A stretch of DNA of 64,000 bases from DATMER01 sp034667225 (lineage in GTDB: Bacteria > Acidobacteriota > Thermoanaerobaculia > Multivoradales > UBA5704), in contig JAXDKG010000001.1 in the NCBI GenBank assembly GCA_034667225.1, positions 1-64,000 on the forward strand, in the 5' to 3' direction. The translations under genes and the position numbers were made by a program. Below the pieces are notes generated by a model. That model was not told where the DNA came from and made no database searches. It worked only from the letters and a program-made list of their open reading frames with translations. Below are positions 32,166 through 40,526 of the stretch, piece by piece; position 1 is the stretch's first letter; the number at the start of each line of letters is the position of its first letter.

Positions 32166-33592
32166 TGGAACCTTTGCCGACGATCGTGCTGCTTATGAGC
32201 AGTGGCTGGGGCGTGCGGACGTTCCTGCAGACCGAGGTGCTCCCGGAGCTGCAGCGCCATGCCCGGGTCGTCCTCTTCTGCGCGCCGGACCTGATGGCGC
32301 CGGTGCGGGAGAGGGTCGGGGACGAGCTGCCGATCGAGCCGCTCCATCCGTTCGATCCCCTGGCCGGTGCCTACGGCCGGGCCTATCGCCGCCGCAATCA
32401 CCGCTTCTTCCGGGCGAGCTCGACCGCGACCCGGCGGCTGAAGCACGCCGAGTACCGCAAGACGCTCGCCGGGCGGAAGGCGCTGTTCTTCGACCTGCTG
32501 GAGCTCGACGCCCGTCTCTTCGCCCGGCCCGATGGGCTGCCTCGGATGGAGCGGAGGGAGAGAGAGCTTCTGGTGCGGGACTATCCTCACGCCGCGGAGT
32601 ACGAGCGCCGCCTGCGCGGCGCCTCCCTGGTGGTGTCGACCCTTCCGCACGGCCACGACGAGGCCCCTCCGGCGGTCCTGGCGCGGCATCTGGGGATCCC
32701 GGTGGCCGCTTGGATCAACTCGTGGGACAACCTCACCTCCAAGCCTGCCTACTTCACAGGCTACGACCACTACTTCGTCTGGTCCGATCGGGTGCGCTCG
32801 GAGCTGCTGCGCTACTACCCGGAGGCGGCCGGGGGCACGGTGGATGTCACCGGTGTGCCTCATTTCGACTGGTACCGCTGCCCATCCATGCAGATGAGCC
32901 GCGAGGAGCTCTGCGCCCTCCATGGCTTCGATCCGCGCCGGCCGATCGTGCTCTACGGCACGGCCACGCCGCACCTCGCTCCGTCGGAGCATCTGGTGGT
33001 GCAGCGGCTGGCGCGCGACCTGGCCAACCTGGCTGGTACCGAGGCGCTCGGCTCTCCCCAGCTCCTCGTGCGGCTGCATCCGGGCGAGGCCGGCGGCCGG
33101 TTCCGGGATTGGCAGCCGGGGCCTGGCGTCGCCTTTCAGAGGCCGGGGGAGCGTGGGCGGGGGAACCTCGCGGGATATTGCCCCACGCGGGAGGAGAACC
33201 GGGAGTTCGTCAGCTCCATCCTGCATGCGGATGTGATCGTGAACCTCGCCTCGACCCTGACCCTGGACGCGGCGCTCTGCGACCGGCCGGCGGTCAACGT
33301 CGCCTTCGATCTCTCGCCGGGACCGTCGTTCCAGACCGCGATCTCTCAGTACTACACCCACTATGATCACTACCGGACCGTGGTCGAGAGCGGCGCGGTG
33401 CGGCTGGCGCATTCTCCCGAGGAGCTGCTGGTCCATGTCTCCGCCTATCTGCGTGACCCGGGGCTGGAGCGCGAGGGGCGCAAGCGGCTGGTGGACCTCT
33501 GGTGCGGACCCTTCGACGGCGGCTCGGGCCGCCGGCTGGCCGGCGCGCTGCTGAGCCGGATGCCCGTCCAGGCGCTGGAGGTGCGCGGGTGA
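32165..33592 (+). CDS. GT-B-like glycosyltransferase (CDP-glycerol transferase-like), paralogue 1
   Basis: A 475-aa protein built from two Rossmann-like halves. Features shared by eye with the product of 36301-37671: INSWDNL (~182), a following VWSDRVRSELLRYYPE, VDVTGVPHFDWY, and near the C terminus ADVIVNLASTLTLDAAL. The same order is found in glycosyl/glycerophosphotransferases that use a GT-B fold. Donor and acceptor are unknown. It overlaps its neighbours by 1 and 4 nt. Confidence 0.7.
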   Translation: MEPLPTIVLLMSSGWGVRTFLQTEVLPELQRHARVVLFCAPDLMAPVRERVGDELPIEPLHPFDPLAGAYGRAYRRRNHRFFRASSTATRRLKHAEYRKTLAGRKALFFDLLELDARLFARPDGLPRMERRERELLVRDYPHAAEYERRLRGASLVVSTLPHGHDEAPPAVLARHLGIPVAAWINSWDNLTSKPAYFTGYDHYFVWSDRVRSELLRYYPEAAGGTVDVTGVPHFDWYRCPSMQMSREELCALHGFDPRRPIVLYGTATPHLAPSEHLVVQRLARDLANLAGTEALGSPQLLVRLHPGEAGGRFRDWQPGPGVAFQRPGERGRGNLAGYCPTREENREFVSSILHADVIVNLASTLTLDAALCDRPAVNVAFDLSPGPSFQTAISQYYTHYDHYRTVVESGAVRLAHSPEELLVHVSAYLRDPGLEREGRKRLVDLWCGPFDGGSGRRLAGALLSRMPVQALEVRG

Positions 33593-34149
33593 GCCTGCCG
33601 GACACGCTCCATCTGGGCTGCGGCAAGAAGAAGTACCCCGGCTCGTTCGGCGTGGACCTCGGGCAGGACACCGCCGCGGACCTGACCTGGGATCTGGACC
33701 GCAGGCCCTGGCCGCTTCCGGATGGGGCGTTTGGCAAGGTTTATCTGGTCAACGTTCTGGAGCACCTGGAGGACGTGGTGGCCACGATGGAGGAGGTGTA
33801 CCGGGTCAGCCGGCCCGGCGCCGAGGTGGTGATTTTGTCGCCGTTCGCTTCCAGCCATCACCTGTGGACCGATCCCACGCATCGCCGCGCCTTCCTGTCC
33901 CGCTCCTTCCAGTACTTCTCCAGCCGGTTCGCAGATGAGCAGTTCTCGTACACCCGGGCGCGCTTCGACCTCTTGGAGGTGACCTACGAGAAGTACGAGG
34001 ACTGGATGTGGGTCTACCGGCCCAAGTGGTACGACCGCATCCTGCTCGGGCTGGTGAACCGACACAAGGACGTCTTCGAGCGGCGGTTCCTTTACTGGTA
34101 CCAGATCCGGAACATCTACTTCCGCCTGCAGGCCATGAAGGCGCCGTGA
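33589..34149 (+). CDS. SAM-dependent methyltransferase
   Basis: A 186-aa class I methyltransferase, short for the family. LHLGCGKKKYPGSFGVDL (~7-24) is motif I; LPDGAFGKVYLVNVLEHLEDV (~46-66) is the acidic strand and helix. The start is GTG at 33589 overlapping the previous TGA (GTGA); the frame is open upstream inside the neighbouring gene. It probably modifies a sugar of the glycan, but the target cannot be read. Confidence 0.75.
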   Translation: MSLPDTLHLGCGKKKYPGSFGVDLGQDTAADLTWDLDRRPWPLPDGAFGKVYLVNVLEHLEDVVATMEEVYRVSRPGAEVVILSPFASSHHLWTDPTHRRAFLSRSFQYFSSRFADEQFSYTRARFDLLEVTYEKYEDWMWVYRPKWYDRILLGLVNRHKDVFERRFLYWYQIRNIYFRLQAMKAP

Positions 34150-35174
34150 CCACGGTGGTGTGCTCCAACGTCTCGGACCCGCGCCAGGGAGGCGGCCTGC
34201 CCTACGTGCTGGCCATTGCCGCGGCGCTTTCCGAGGTAGATCGGGTGCGGGTGCTCTTTCCCGCGGCCCTGCGCCTCGATCTGGCGCGGCAGCTCTTTCC
34301 GGTGCCGCTGGACGGGCTCAGCCTGGAGTCCGATCTCCGGCCTTCGTCGTTCCTGCGGGAGATCGCGGACTTGGCGGCATTTCACCGGCGGGTGATCGTC
34401 CAGGCGACCGAGGTGCCGCGCCTGCGGGGGCTGCGCAGCTCTTACCTGCTGTGCGAGTTCCCTTTCCAGCGCCGGTTGGGGCCGGGATCGCGGCTGCGTC
34501 TCGCGCTGTTCCGCTCGGTGGTGGCCAACTCGGCCTTCACCGCGCGCTGGATCGAGCGGCGCTGGGGCCGGCCGGCGCGGGTGCTCCACCCGCCGGTCTT
34601 CCCGATCCCGCCGCGGGAGAAGCGGCCGTGGATCGTGGCGGTGGGCCGGTTCGCTGGAGGAGGCCGTTCGAAGCGGCAGGTGGAGATGATCAAGGTCTTC
34701 AGGGCCATGGACATCGCCGGCTGGGAGCTGCATCTGGTGGGGACGGAGCAGGACCCGGAGTACGTGCGCCGCGCCACGGAGGCGGCCCGCGGGCTGCCGG
34801 TTGTCTTCCACCTGGACGCCTCTCGCCAGGAGCTGGAGGAGGTCTGCGGCGCGGCTTCCCTGTTCTGGCACTTCACGGGAGTGGGGGAGGACGCGGAGGC
34901 GGCACCGGAGCGGATGGAGCACTTCGGCATTGCCACGGCCGAGGCCATGAGCGCCGGTGCCGTGCCCGTGGTGGTGGCACGCGGGGGGCAGCCGGAGATC
35001 GTGGAGGAGGCAGGCATCCTCTGGGAGACGCTGGAGGAGTGCGTCGAGGCGACGCGCCGGCTGTGCGAGGACGGCGCGCTCCGCGCCCGGCTGGGTGATG
35101 CGGCACGGCAACGCGCCGAGAATTTCGCATTCCCCCGCTTTGCCAAGCGCGCCCGGGAGCTGTTCGCGGCATGA
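34146..35174 (+). CDS. Glycosyltransferase family 4-like
   Basis: A 342-aa GT-B enzyme. The N-terminal half opens with VVCSNVSDPRQGGGLPYVLAIAAAL; the C-terminal half has VAVGRFAGGGRSKRQVEMIKVF (phosphate-binding strand-helix), LHLVG and the E-x7-E region EHFGIATAEAMSAGAVPVV (~255-273). The start is GTG at 34146 (GTGA overlap). It is a retaining sugar transferase by fold; the donor is unknown. Confidence 0.82.
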   Translation: MTTVVCSNVSDPRQGGGLPYVLAIAAALSEVDRVRVLFPAALRLDLARQLFPVPLDGLSLESDLRPSSFLREIADLAAFHRRVIVQATEVPRLRGLRSSYLLCEFPFQRRLGPGSRLRLALFRSVVANSAFTARWIERRWGRPARVLHPPVFPIPPREKRPWIVAVGRFAGGGRSKRQVEMIKVFRAMDIAGWELHLVGTEQDPEYVRRATEAARGLPVVFHLDASRQELEEVCGAASLFWHFTGVGEDAEAAPERMEHFGIATAEAMSAGAVPVVVARGGQPEIVEEAGILWETLEECVEATRRLCEDGALRARLGDAARQRAENFAFPRFAKRARELFAA

Positions 35175-36304
35175 AGATTCTCTTTATCTCCTGGCATCAC
35201 CTGGACGGCACGGCCGAGGGCCTGGCTTCCGCCCGGGTTGTCTCCGCCCTGGCGCGCCGTGGGCATGAGGTGACGCTCCTCACCCGGAAGCTCCTGGAGT
35301 CCGAGCCGTTCAACCACCTCGACCTGGACCGATGGGGGCGCCTCGGCGCTCTGCCGCATCTGCTCCGCGGCTGCTCGGTCGAGGAGAAGGGCTGGGCGCG
35401 GGCCGTGGCACGGAAGGCCGCGGAGCTGGGGCCGTTCGACGTGCTCCACAGCCGGCTCAACCCGGCGGCGAGCCATCTCGCGGCCCTGGAGATCCTGAAG
35501 ACGATCAAGCTTCCCTGGTGCGCCTACTTCAGCGATCCGTGGCCCCACCACCTCTACCCGGAGCCCTACCGCTTCACAGTGGGCCCGCTGTCACGCCGCC
35601 GCCTGGAGCTGTCCCTGGATGCCATGCTGCGCCGGGCGGACAGCCTGGTCTTCCCCTCGGGCCGGCTGCGCGACTGGCTGCTCTCCGGACAGCGCGAGAA
35701 GTACCGGGGCAAGGTGTTCATCGCTCCTCACCTTGGCGAAGAGGGTGCGCCCGCTCCCGCCTCCAATGGCCACCTCCACATCCGGCACGCCGGTTTCCTG
35801 ATGAAGGAGCGGCGCATCGAGCCGCTGCTCGCCGCCCTGGAGCGGCTCCGGCCCGAGGTGAGGAACGATCTGCGGGTGGAGTTCGCGGGCCGCTACGCCA
35901 TCCAGCCAGAGGTTTCCGGTGTCGTATCTTTCGCGTCCTCGATGCCGCCGGATGCGGTCCGGGCCTGGATGGCGGGTGCGGACGTGGCTCTCCTCGTCGA
36001 AGCTGCTCTCGCCGAGGGGATCTTCTTCCCCTCCAAGCTGTCCGACTACCTGGCCGGCGGTCGGCCGATCCTGGCACTGAGCCCGAGCCGTGGCGTGACC
36101 GCCGACCTACTGGCCGGCGGTGGCGGATTGCTGGTGGAGCCGGAGGACGAAGCGGGGATCGCCGCCGCCCTCGAGCGGCTGCACGGCCTCTGGCGCGCGG
36201 GTCGCCTGGCCGAGCTGGCTCCCCGGCCGGAGCAGGCCGCCGCGGTGTCGGAGGGCACGGTGGTGCCGGTCTACGAACGGGCGTTCGAGGAGGCACGGCG
36301 TTGA
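35171..36304 (+). CDS. Glycosyltransferase family 4-like
   Basis: A 377-aa GT-B protein. The N-terminal domain reads ILFISWHHLDGTAEGLASARVVSALARRGHEVTLLT; the C-terminal domain carries RHAGFLMKERRIEPLLAAL, and FFPSKLSDYLAGGRPILAL (~285-303) takes the place of the usual E-x7-E motif. The sequence LLVEPEDEAGIAAAL follows, as is typical. It overlaps both neighbours by 4 nt. The donor sugar is unknown. Confidence 0.8.
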   Translation: MKILFISWHHLDGTAEGLASARVVSALARRGHEVTLLTRKLLESEPFNHLDLDRWGRLGALPHLLRGCSVEEKGWARAVARKAAELGPFDVLHSRLNPAASHLAALEILKTIKLPWCAYFSDPWPHHLYPEPYRFTVGPLSRRRLELSLDAMLRRADSLVFPSGRLRDWLLSGQREKYRGKVFIAPHLGEEGAPAPASNGHLHIRHAGFLMKERRIEPLLAALERLRPEVRNDLRVEFAGRYAIQPEVSGVVSFASSMPPDAVRAWMAGADVALLVEAALAEGIFFPSKLSDYLAGGRPILALSPSRGVTADLLAGGGGLLVEPEDEAGIAAALERLHGLWRAGRLAELAPRPEQAAAVSEGTVVPVYERAFEEARR

Positions 36305-37671
36305 AGGTCGTGATGGTCGTGCCCGACGGCGTGGGCATCCGCAACTTCCTCTACACCCGCTTTCTGGACCTGCTGTCCGCCGAAGCCGAGGTGGTCGCCT
36401 GGCACGTCCTGCCCGAGCATGTGCTCGCGACCCAGGAGGGCCGGCCGGTCCGCTTCGAGCCGCTCCCCTATGTGCGCGAAGGGCTGGCCGCGCGGCTGCT
36501 GCGCCAGGCGAAGATCTACTCCCAGCTCTACTGGCGCTACGAGGAGGATGCGGCGGAGGTGATGCTCCGCTTCCGGCGGCCCTCCGGCGGTCCTCTCTCG
36601 AAGGGAGTCGGCCACGCCGCCCGCCTCATCGGCCGGTCGCTGCCCAATCCCGAGGGCGCGGCCTGGCTCGACCGGTGTCATGCCGCGGCGGCCTCGGGCA
36701 ACGGCGGGCTCTCCCCATTCGAAACCTTTCTGAAGCGGGAGCGGCCGGACGTGGTCTTCTGCACCCACCAGCGGGCGAGCCGCGCGGTGCCGGCGCTGCT
36801 CGCGGCGCGTCGGCTGGGCATCCCCACGGCGACCTTCATCTACTCCTGGGACAACCTGCCCAAGGGACGGATGGCGGTGCACGCGGATCATTCCCTGGTG
36901 TGGAGCGAGGGCATGAAGGCGGAACTGCTGGGCTACTACCCCGAGATGGACTCCGGGCGGGTACACGTGGTGGGAACGCCGCAGTTCGAGCCGCACCTGG
37001 ACCCGTCGCTCCTCCGCGAGGATTTCCTGTCTGGGCTCGGGCTCGATCCCTCGCGGCCGGTGGTCTGCTTCTCCGGCGACGACCAGGCCACCTCGCCGCA
37101 CGATCCCGTCTATCTGGAGGACCTGGCGCGGTTCTTCTCCGGGCAGATCCTCTTCCGCAGGGCACCCACCGACGTGAGCGGCCGGTATGACGAGGTGCTG
37201 GCCGAGTTCCCCGAGATCGCCGTCTGCGAGCCGGCCTGGAAGGCAGGGGAGGGGGACTGGACCCAGGTGGCACCGATGCCGGAAGACCTGGAGATTCTCG
37301 CCAACGTGGCTGCGCACTGCGATGCGGTGGTGAACCTGGGCTCGACCATGGCCCTGGACTTCGCCATTCACGGCAAGCCCTCCATCTTCGTGGCCTACGA
37401 CCCTGCCGGTGCTGAATCCTGGGTGGATGAGATCTACCGCCTGCCTCACCTGCGCTGCGTCCACGAGCTGCAGCCGGTCCATTGGGCGCGGAGCCCTGGA
37501 GAGCTGGGGGAAGCCGTCCGCCACGCCCTCGCCCAGCCGGAAGAGAAAGCCGCCGCCCGGGAGTCCTGGCTGAAGAGGATCGTCGAGATGCCCCTGGACA
37601 AGGCGAGCGAGCGCTGTGCCTCGGCGCTGTTCCGGATCTCGGGTACAATGGGCTCTGGAGAGAAGCATTGA
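36301..37671 (+). CDS. GT-B-like glycosyltransferase (CDP-glycerol transferase-like), paralogue 2
   Basis: A 456-aa paralogue of the product of 32165-33592, with IYSWDNLPKGRM, VWSEGMKAELLGYYPEM, VHVVGTPQFEPH and AVVNLGSTMALDFAI in the same order. The start is TTG at 36301 (TTGA overlap), chosen because the first beta strand KVVMVVPDGVG begins immediately; an ATG four codons later is possible. The presence of two such enzymes in one cluster suggests two linkages of similar chemistry. Confidence 0.7.
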   Translation: MKVVMVVPDGVGIRNFLYTRFLDLLSAEAEVVAWHVLPEHVLATQEGRPVRFEPLPYVREGLAARLLRQAKIYSQLYWRYEEDAAEVMLRFRRPSGGPLSKGVGHAARLIGRSLPNPEGAAWLDRCHAAAASGNGGLSPFETFLKRERPDVVFCTHQRASRAVPALLAARRLGIPTATFIYSWDNLPKGRMAVHADHSLVWSEGMKAELLGYYPEMDSGRVHVVGTPQFEPHLDPSLLREDFLSGLGLDPSRPVVCFSGDDQATSPHDPVYLEDLARFFSGQILFRRAPTDVSGRYDEVLAEFPEIAVCEPAWKAGEGDWTQVAPMPEDLEILANVAAHCDAVVNLGSTMALDFAIHGKPSIFVAYDPAGAESWVDEIYRLPHLRCVHELQPVHWARSPGELGEAVRHALAQPEEKAAARESWLKRIVEMPLDKASERCASALFRISGTMGSGEKH

Positions 37672-37946
37672 TGCGCACAGCCACCAGACCCCTCTACAGC
37701 CGAGAAGAGTTCGCCCGCCGCGGCGACGAGATCTACGAGCGAGACGTCCTTCCCATCCTCAGGGAAGAGGACAAGGGGAAGATGGTTGTCATCGACATCG
37801 AGACGGGTGCTTTCGAGATGGATGTGAATGAACGGGCTGCGACGGACCGCTTGCTCGCCCGTCATCCGGATGCACAGATCTGGTTCCGGCGGGCGGGCTT
37901 CCGCTATGCCCACAGATTCGGCCCTCGCCCTTCGGTTGCTCGGTGA
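37671..37946 (+). CDS. Small protein paired with an aspartic protease
   Basis: A 91-aa acidic/basic protein with SREEFARRGDEIYERDVLPIL, then GKMVVIDIETGAFEMDVNERAATDRLLARHPDAQIWFRRAG. The central strand-turn-strand (VVIDIETGAFEMD) suggests a small beta fold. It overlaps the next gene by 4 nt. Small proteins of this pattern often precede clan AA proteases as a two-gene unit, to my recollection; the purpose of the pair is not known. It may be an antitoxin-like or adaptor partner. Confidence 0.65.
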   Translation: MRTATRPLYSREEFARRGDEIYERDVLPILREEDKGKMVVIDIETGAFEMDVNERAATDRLLARHPDAQIWFRRAGFRYAHRFGPRPSVAR

Positions 37947-38320
37947 TTTCAGGTCACGTCAACTCCAATCCGGAGGCTGTCATCTCTCTCGTCGTGCGCG
38001 GCCCGGATGGGCGGGAGCAAGGGGTCGAGGCTGTGATCGATACCGGTTTCACCGGCCAGATCACTCTTCCGGCCGAGCTCATCACCGAGTTGGGGCTTCC
38101 ATTCCTCGGGCAGTCGCGGGCGGTGCTCGGTGATGGCAGCGAGATCCTTTACGACGTATTTGAAGTCAGTGTGATCTGGGATGGAGGAGCGCGCCTGGTA
38201 AACGTGGATGCGGCCGAAACCGAGCCACTCCTGGGGATGGGCCTGCTGCTCGGCCACGAGCTTGCCATCCAGGTCGTTCCCGGCGGCACCGTCCTCATTC
38301 GACCCTTGTTTCTCTCCTGA
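37943..38320 (+). CDS. Retropepsin-like (clan AA) aspartic protease
   Basis: A 125-aa single-domain protein. VEAVIDTGFTGQITLP holds the catalytic Asp-Thr-Gly (~32-34) followed by the flap region. Near the C terminus, LLGMGLLLGHELAIQV gives the hydrophobic loop and the L-L-G-M motif typical of retroviral-type proteases. As a single-domain enzyme it would act as a dimer. The start is GTG at 37943. No signal peptide is seen, so it is cytoplasmic. Its position inside a glycan operon is unexplained. Confidence 0.82.
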   Translation: MISGHVNSNPEAVISLVVRGPDGREQGVEAVIDTGFTGQITLPAELITELGLPFLGQSRAVLGDGSEILYDVFEVSVIWDGGARLVNVDAAETEPLLGMGLLLGHELAIQVVPGGTVLIRPLFLS

Positions 38321-38335
38321 CCGCAAGACGTCCTG

Positions 38336-39223
38336 GTGATCGAAAAGGCCCGCCGCCGTCTCTTTCGGAGCCGCGCTTTCCAGCGGCTCGGGCTCTCCGC
38401 GCCGCCCCTCCGTCAGCCTCTCTTCATGGTGGGCACGGTGCGCAGCGGCACCACTTACTTCGGCCGTTGCGTGGCGGACCATCCCCAGGTGATCAACGCC
38501 GGCTTCGAGCTATCGAAGGAGTGGCACGAGCTGGCAGGGGTGGAGATCGCCACGCCCGGCCTGCCCTGCACGCACTGCCCGCCCGCCGGTCCCGAGGCGG
38601 TCGCGGGCCGCGAGGAGCAGGTCCGCGCCGGCTTTGCCCGGCTGCACATGGTGAAGGGCGGGTGGAGCGGCACGCGCCTGTTCAACAAGAGCCCCCACCT
38701 CTGGAACAAGCTCCCCCTGGTGCGCGCCCTCTTCCCCGACGCGATCCTCCTCGTTACCAGCCGGGACCTGCGGAGCACGGTCGCGAGCACCAAGCGGCTG
38801 TGGGAGAAGATGGAGAAGGACTGGAGTATGAAGCACTACCTGCCCGAGGATACGGAGGCCTGCTGGAGCGTCCAAGGCCCCGATCCTTCCCGGCTCTTCC
38901 CGGGCGGCGACGCGGCCGTGCTCGCCGAGTACTGGCTGCGGGTCTACGAAACGATCGAGCGCGAGACCGGCGCTTTCCAGACGGCGCTCCCGGTGCGCCA
39001 CCAAGCGTTCGTGGAAGACCCGCACGGCGTGCTCCGCGAGGTGGAGCGGGCGGCGGGGCTGCGGCCTGCGGACTACCCGCGTCTTGCGGAGATGCAGAGC
39101 GACCGCAACCGGCGCTGGCCGCAGATCCTGACCGCGGAGGAGCAGCGCTCGGTGGACCGGTTCCTGGAGGCGAACGGCGACCGGATCGCCCGGCTGCGGT
39201 TCGCGGAGACTGAGGTCGCCTGA
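38336..39223 (+). CDS. Sulfotransferase
   Basis: A 295-aa PAPS-dependent sulfotransferase. The 5'-phosphosulfate loop lies in FMVGTVRSGTTYFGR (~30-44, RSGTT). The 3'-phosphate-binding segment is VTSRDLRSTVASTKRLW (~140-156), with Arg and Ser in the expected places. There is no TM or signal, so sulfation would occur in the cytoplasm before export. PAPS synthase and CysQ are encoded at 6816-9391. GTG start, 15 bp after the protease gene. A 21-bp repeat array begins 15 bp after its stop, and the overlapping gene chain breaks here. Confidence 0.88.
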   Translation: MIEKARRRLFRSRAFQRLGLSAPPLRQPLFMVGTVRSGTTYFGRCVADHPQVINAGFELSKEWHELAGVEIATPGLPCTHCPPAGPEAVAGREEQVRAGFARLHMVKGGWSGTRLFNKSPHLWNKLPLVRALFPDAILLVTSRDLRSTVASTKRLWEKMEKDWSMKHYLPEDTEACWSVQGPDPSRLFPGGDAAVLAEYWLRVYETIERETGAFQTALPVRHQAFVEDPHGVLREVERAAGLRPADYPRLAEMQSDRNRRWPQILTAEEQRSVDRFLEANGDRIARLRFAETEVA

Positions 39224-39238
39224 GCACTGGAGCCTCCC

Positions 39239-39355
39239 AACCCGCGGGTTGAAAGGCTCAACCGGCGGGTTGGGAGACAAAACCCGGCGGTTGTAACGAA
39301 AAACCCGCAGGTTGATACGAAAAACCGACGGTTGGACCGTTCCACCCGCGGGTTG
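39239..39355. repeat. Intergenic array B: six palindromic cores at 21-bp period
   Basis: Cores start at 39239, 39260, 39281, 39302, 39323 and 39343. The consensus is AACCCGCGGGTTG, which is itself palindromic (AACCCGCGGGTT in the first copy). The last step is 20 bp because the fifth core lacks one C. Spacers of about 8 bp are variable. The array fills most of the 175-bp gap between the sulfotransferase and the next glycosyltransferase. No gene is seen in it. Confidence 0.88.
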
Positions 39356-39398
39356 ACCGGCTCACTCCGCTTCCAAACTCACTGCGGCCCTGGTTCTG

Positions 39399-40526
39399 AT
39401 GCACGTCGCCTTCCTCACCCTCGAGTACCCGCCTCTCCCCACCGGGGGGATCGGGACCAGCATGCGCACGCTCGGCCGCGCCCTGGTGGCGCAGGGGCAC
39501 CGGGTCACGGTGGTGGGCTGGGGGCCGAAGCTGGAGACGGAGGACGAGGGAGTGCGGGTCCGTTTCCTGGGCGATTCGGCTCTCCCGAGAATGGGGTGGC
39601 TCCTCAACCGCTTGTCCGTGCGCCGCGAGTTGATCCGGCTCGCCGAGCGGGAGCGGCTGGACCTGGTCGCCACCCACGACTGGTGCGGCCCCTCGGCGGG
39701 GCTATCCCTCCCCTGCCCGGTGGCGGTCCACCTGCACGGCAGCGCCACCTACTTCGCCCACCTGCTCGCGGAGGATGTCCGGCCGTCGATCCACGTGGCA
39801 GAGGGCGTGGCTCTGCGCGGAGCGAGCGGCCTGGCCTCGGTGAGCCGGTTCACGGCCAATACCACGCGGCGCCTGTTCGGTCTGGAGAGGCCGATCGAGG
39901 TCATCCCCAACGGGGTGGACGTGGAGCGCTTCCGCCCCGGGCGCGCCGACGAGGTCGAGCCCGGCGTCGTCCTCTACTTCGGAACGCTGGTGCGCAAGAA
40001 GGGGGTGCTCGACCTGGGGCCGGCCTTCTCCGAGATCGTCCGCCGCTACCCCGCGGCCCGCCTGCGCCTGGTGGGCCGGGACGCGCCCGACCGCCAGACC
40101 GGCTGTCCTTCCACGTGGGAGATGCTCGCCGCCTCGCTCTCCCCCGCGGCCCGCGCGCGGACCGAGTACCTGGGGGCGCGGCCCTACCTGGAGGTGCACC
40201 AGCACGTGCGCCGGGCCGCGGTCTGCGTCTTCCCCTCCTATGCCGAGGCGCTCCCTCTGGCGTGGCTGGAGGCCATGGCCTGCGGCCGGCCCGTCGCGGC
40301 CTACGACGTGGGGTGGGCCCCCGAGCTCGTCCGCTCCGGGGAGGACGGGCTGCTCGTCCCCCTGGGGAAGACCTCGTCGCTGGCCGGGGCCGTGGCGGCG
40401 GTGCTCGCCGACCCCGCGCTCGGCCGTTCGCTCGGGGAGGCCGCCCGCGCCCGTGCCGAGTCCGCTTTCTCGGCGGATGCGATCGCGCGGCGGACCGCGG
40501 AGTGGTACGGGAGACTGATCGGATGA
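39399..40526 (+). CDS. Glycosyltransferase family 4
   Basis: A 375-aa GT-B enzyme. The N-terminal nucleotide-independent half starts HVAFLTLEYPPLPTGGIGTSMRTLGRAL-like with the GGIGT glycine loop; IPNGVDVERFRP (~165) marks the domain boundary. LYFGTLVRKKGVLDL and the E-x7-E motif in YAEALPLAWLEAMACGRPVAA (~283-302) are present. This is one of the clearest GT4 proteins in the cluster. It restarts the overlapping gene chain after array B. Confidence 0.9.
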   Translation: MHVAFLTLEYPPLPTGGIGTSMRTLGRALVAQGHRVTVVGWGPKLETEDEGVRVRFLGDSALPRMGWLLNRLSVRRELIRLAERERLDLVATHDWCGPSAGLSLPCPVAVHLHGSATYFAHLLAEDVRPSIHVAEGVALRGASGLASVSRFTANTTRRLFGLERPIEVIPNGVDVERFRPGRADEVEPGVVLYFGTLVRKKGVLDLGPAFSEIVRRYPAARLRLVGRDAPDRQTGCPSTWEMLAASLSPAARARTEYLGARPYLEVHQHVRRAAVCVFPSYAEALPLAWLEAMACGRPVAAYDVGWAPELVRSGEDGLLVPLGKTSSLAGAVAAVLADPALGRSLGEAARARAESAFSADAIARRTAEWYGRLIG

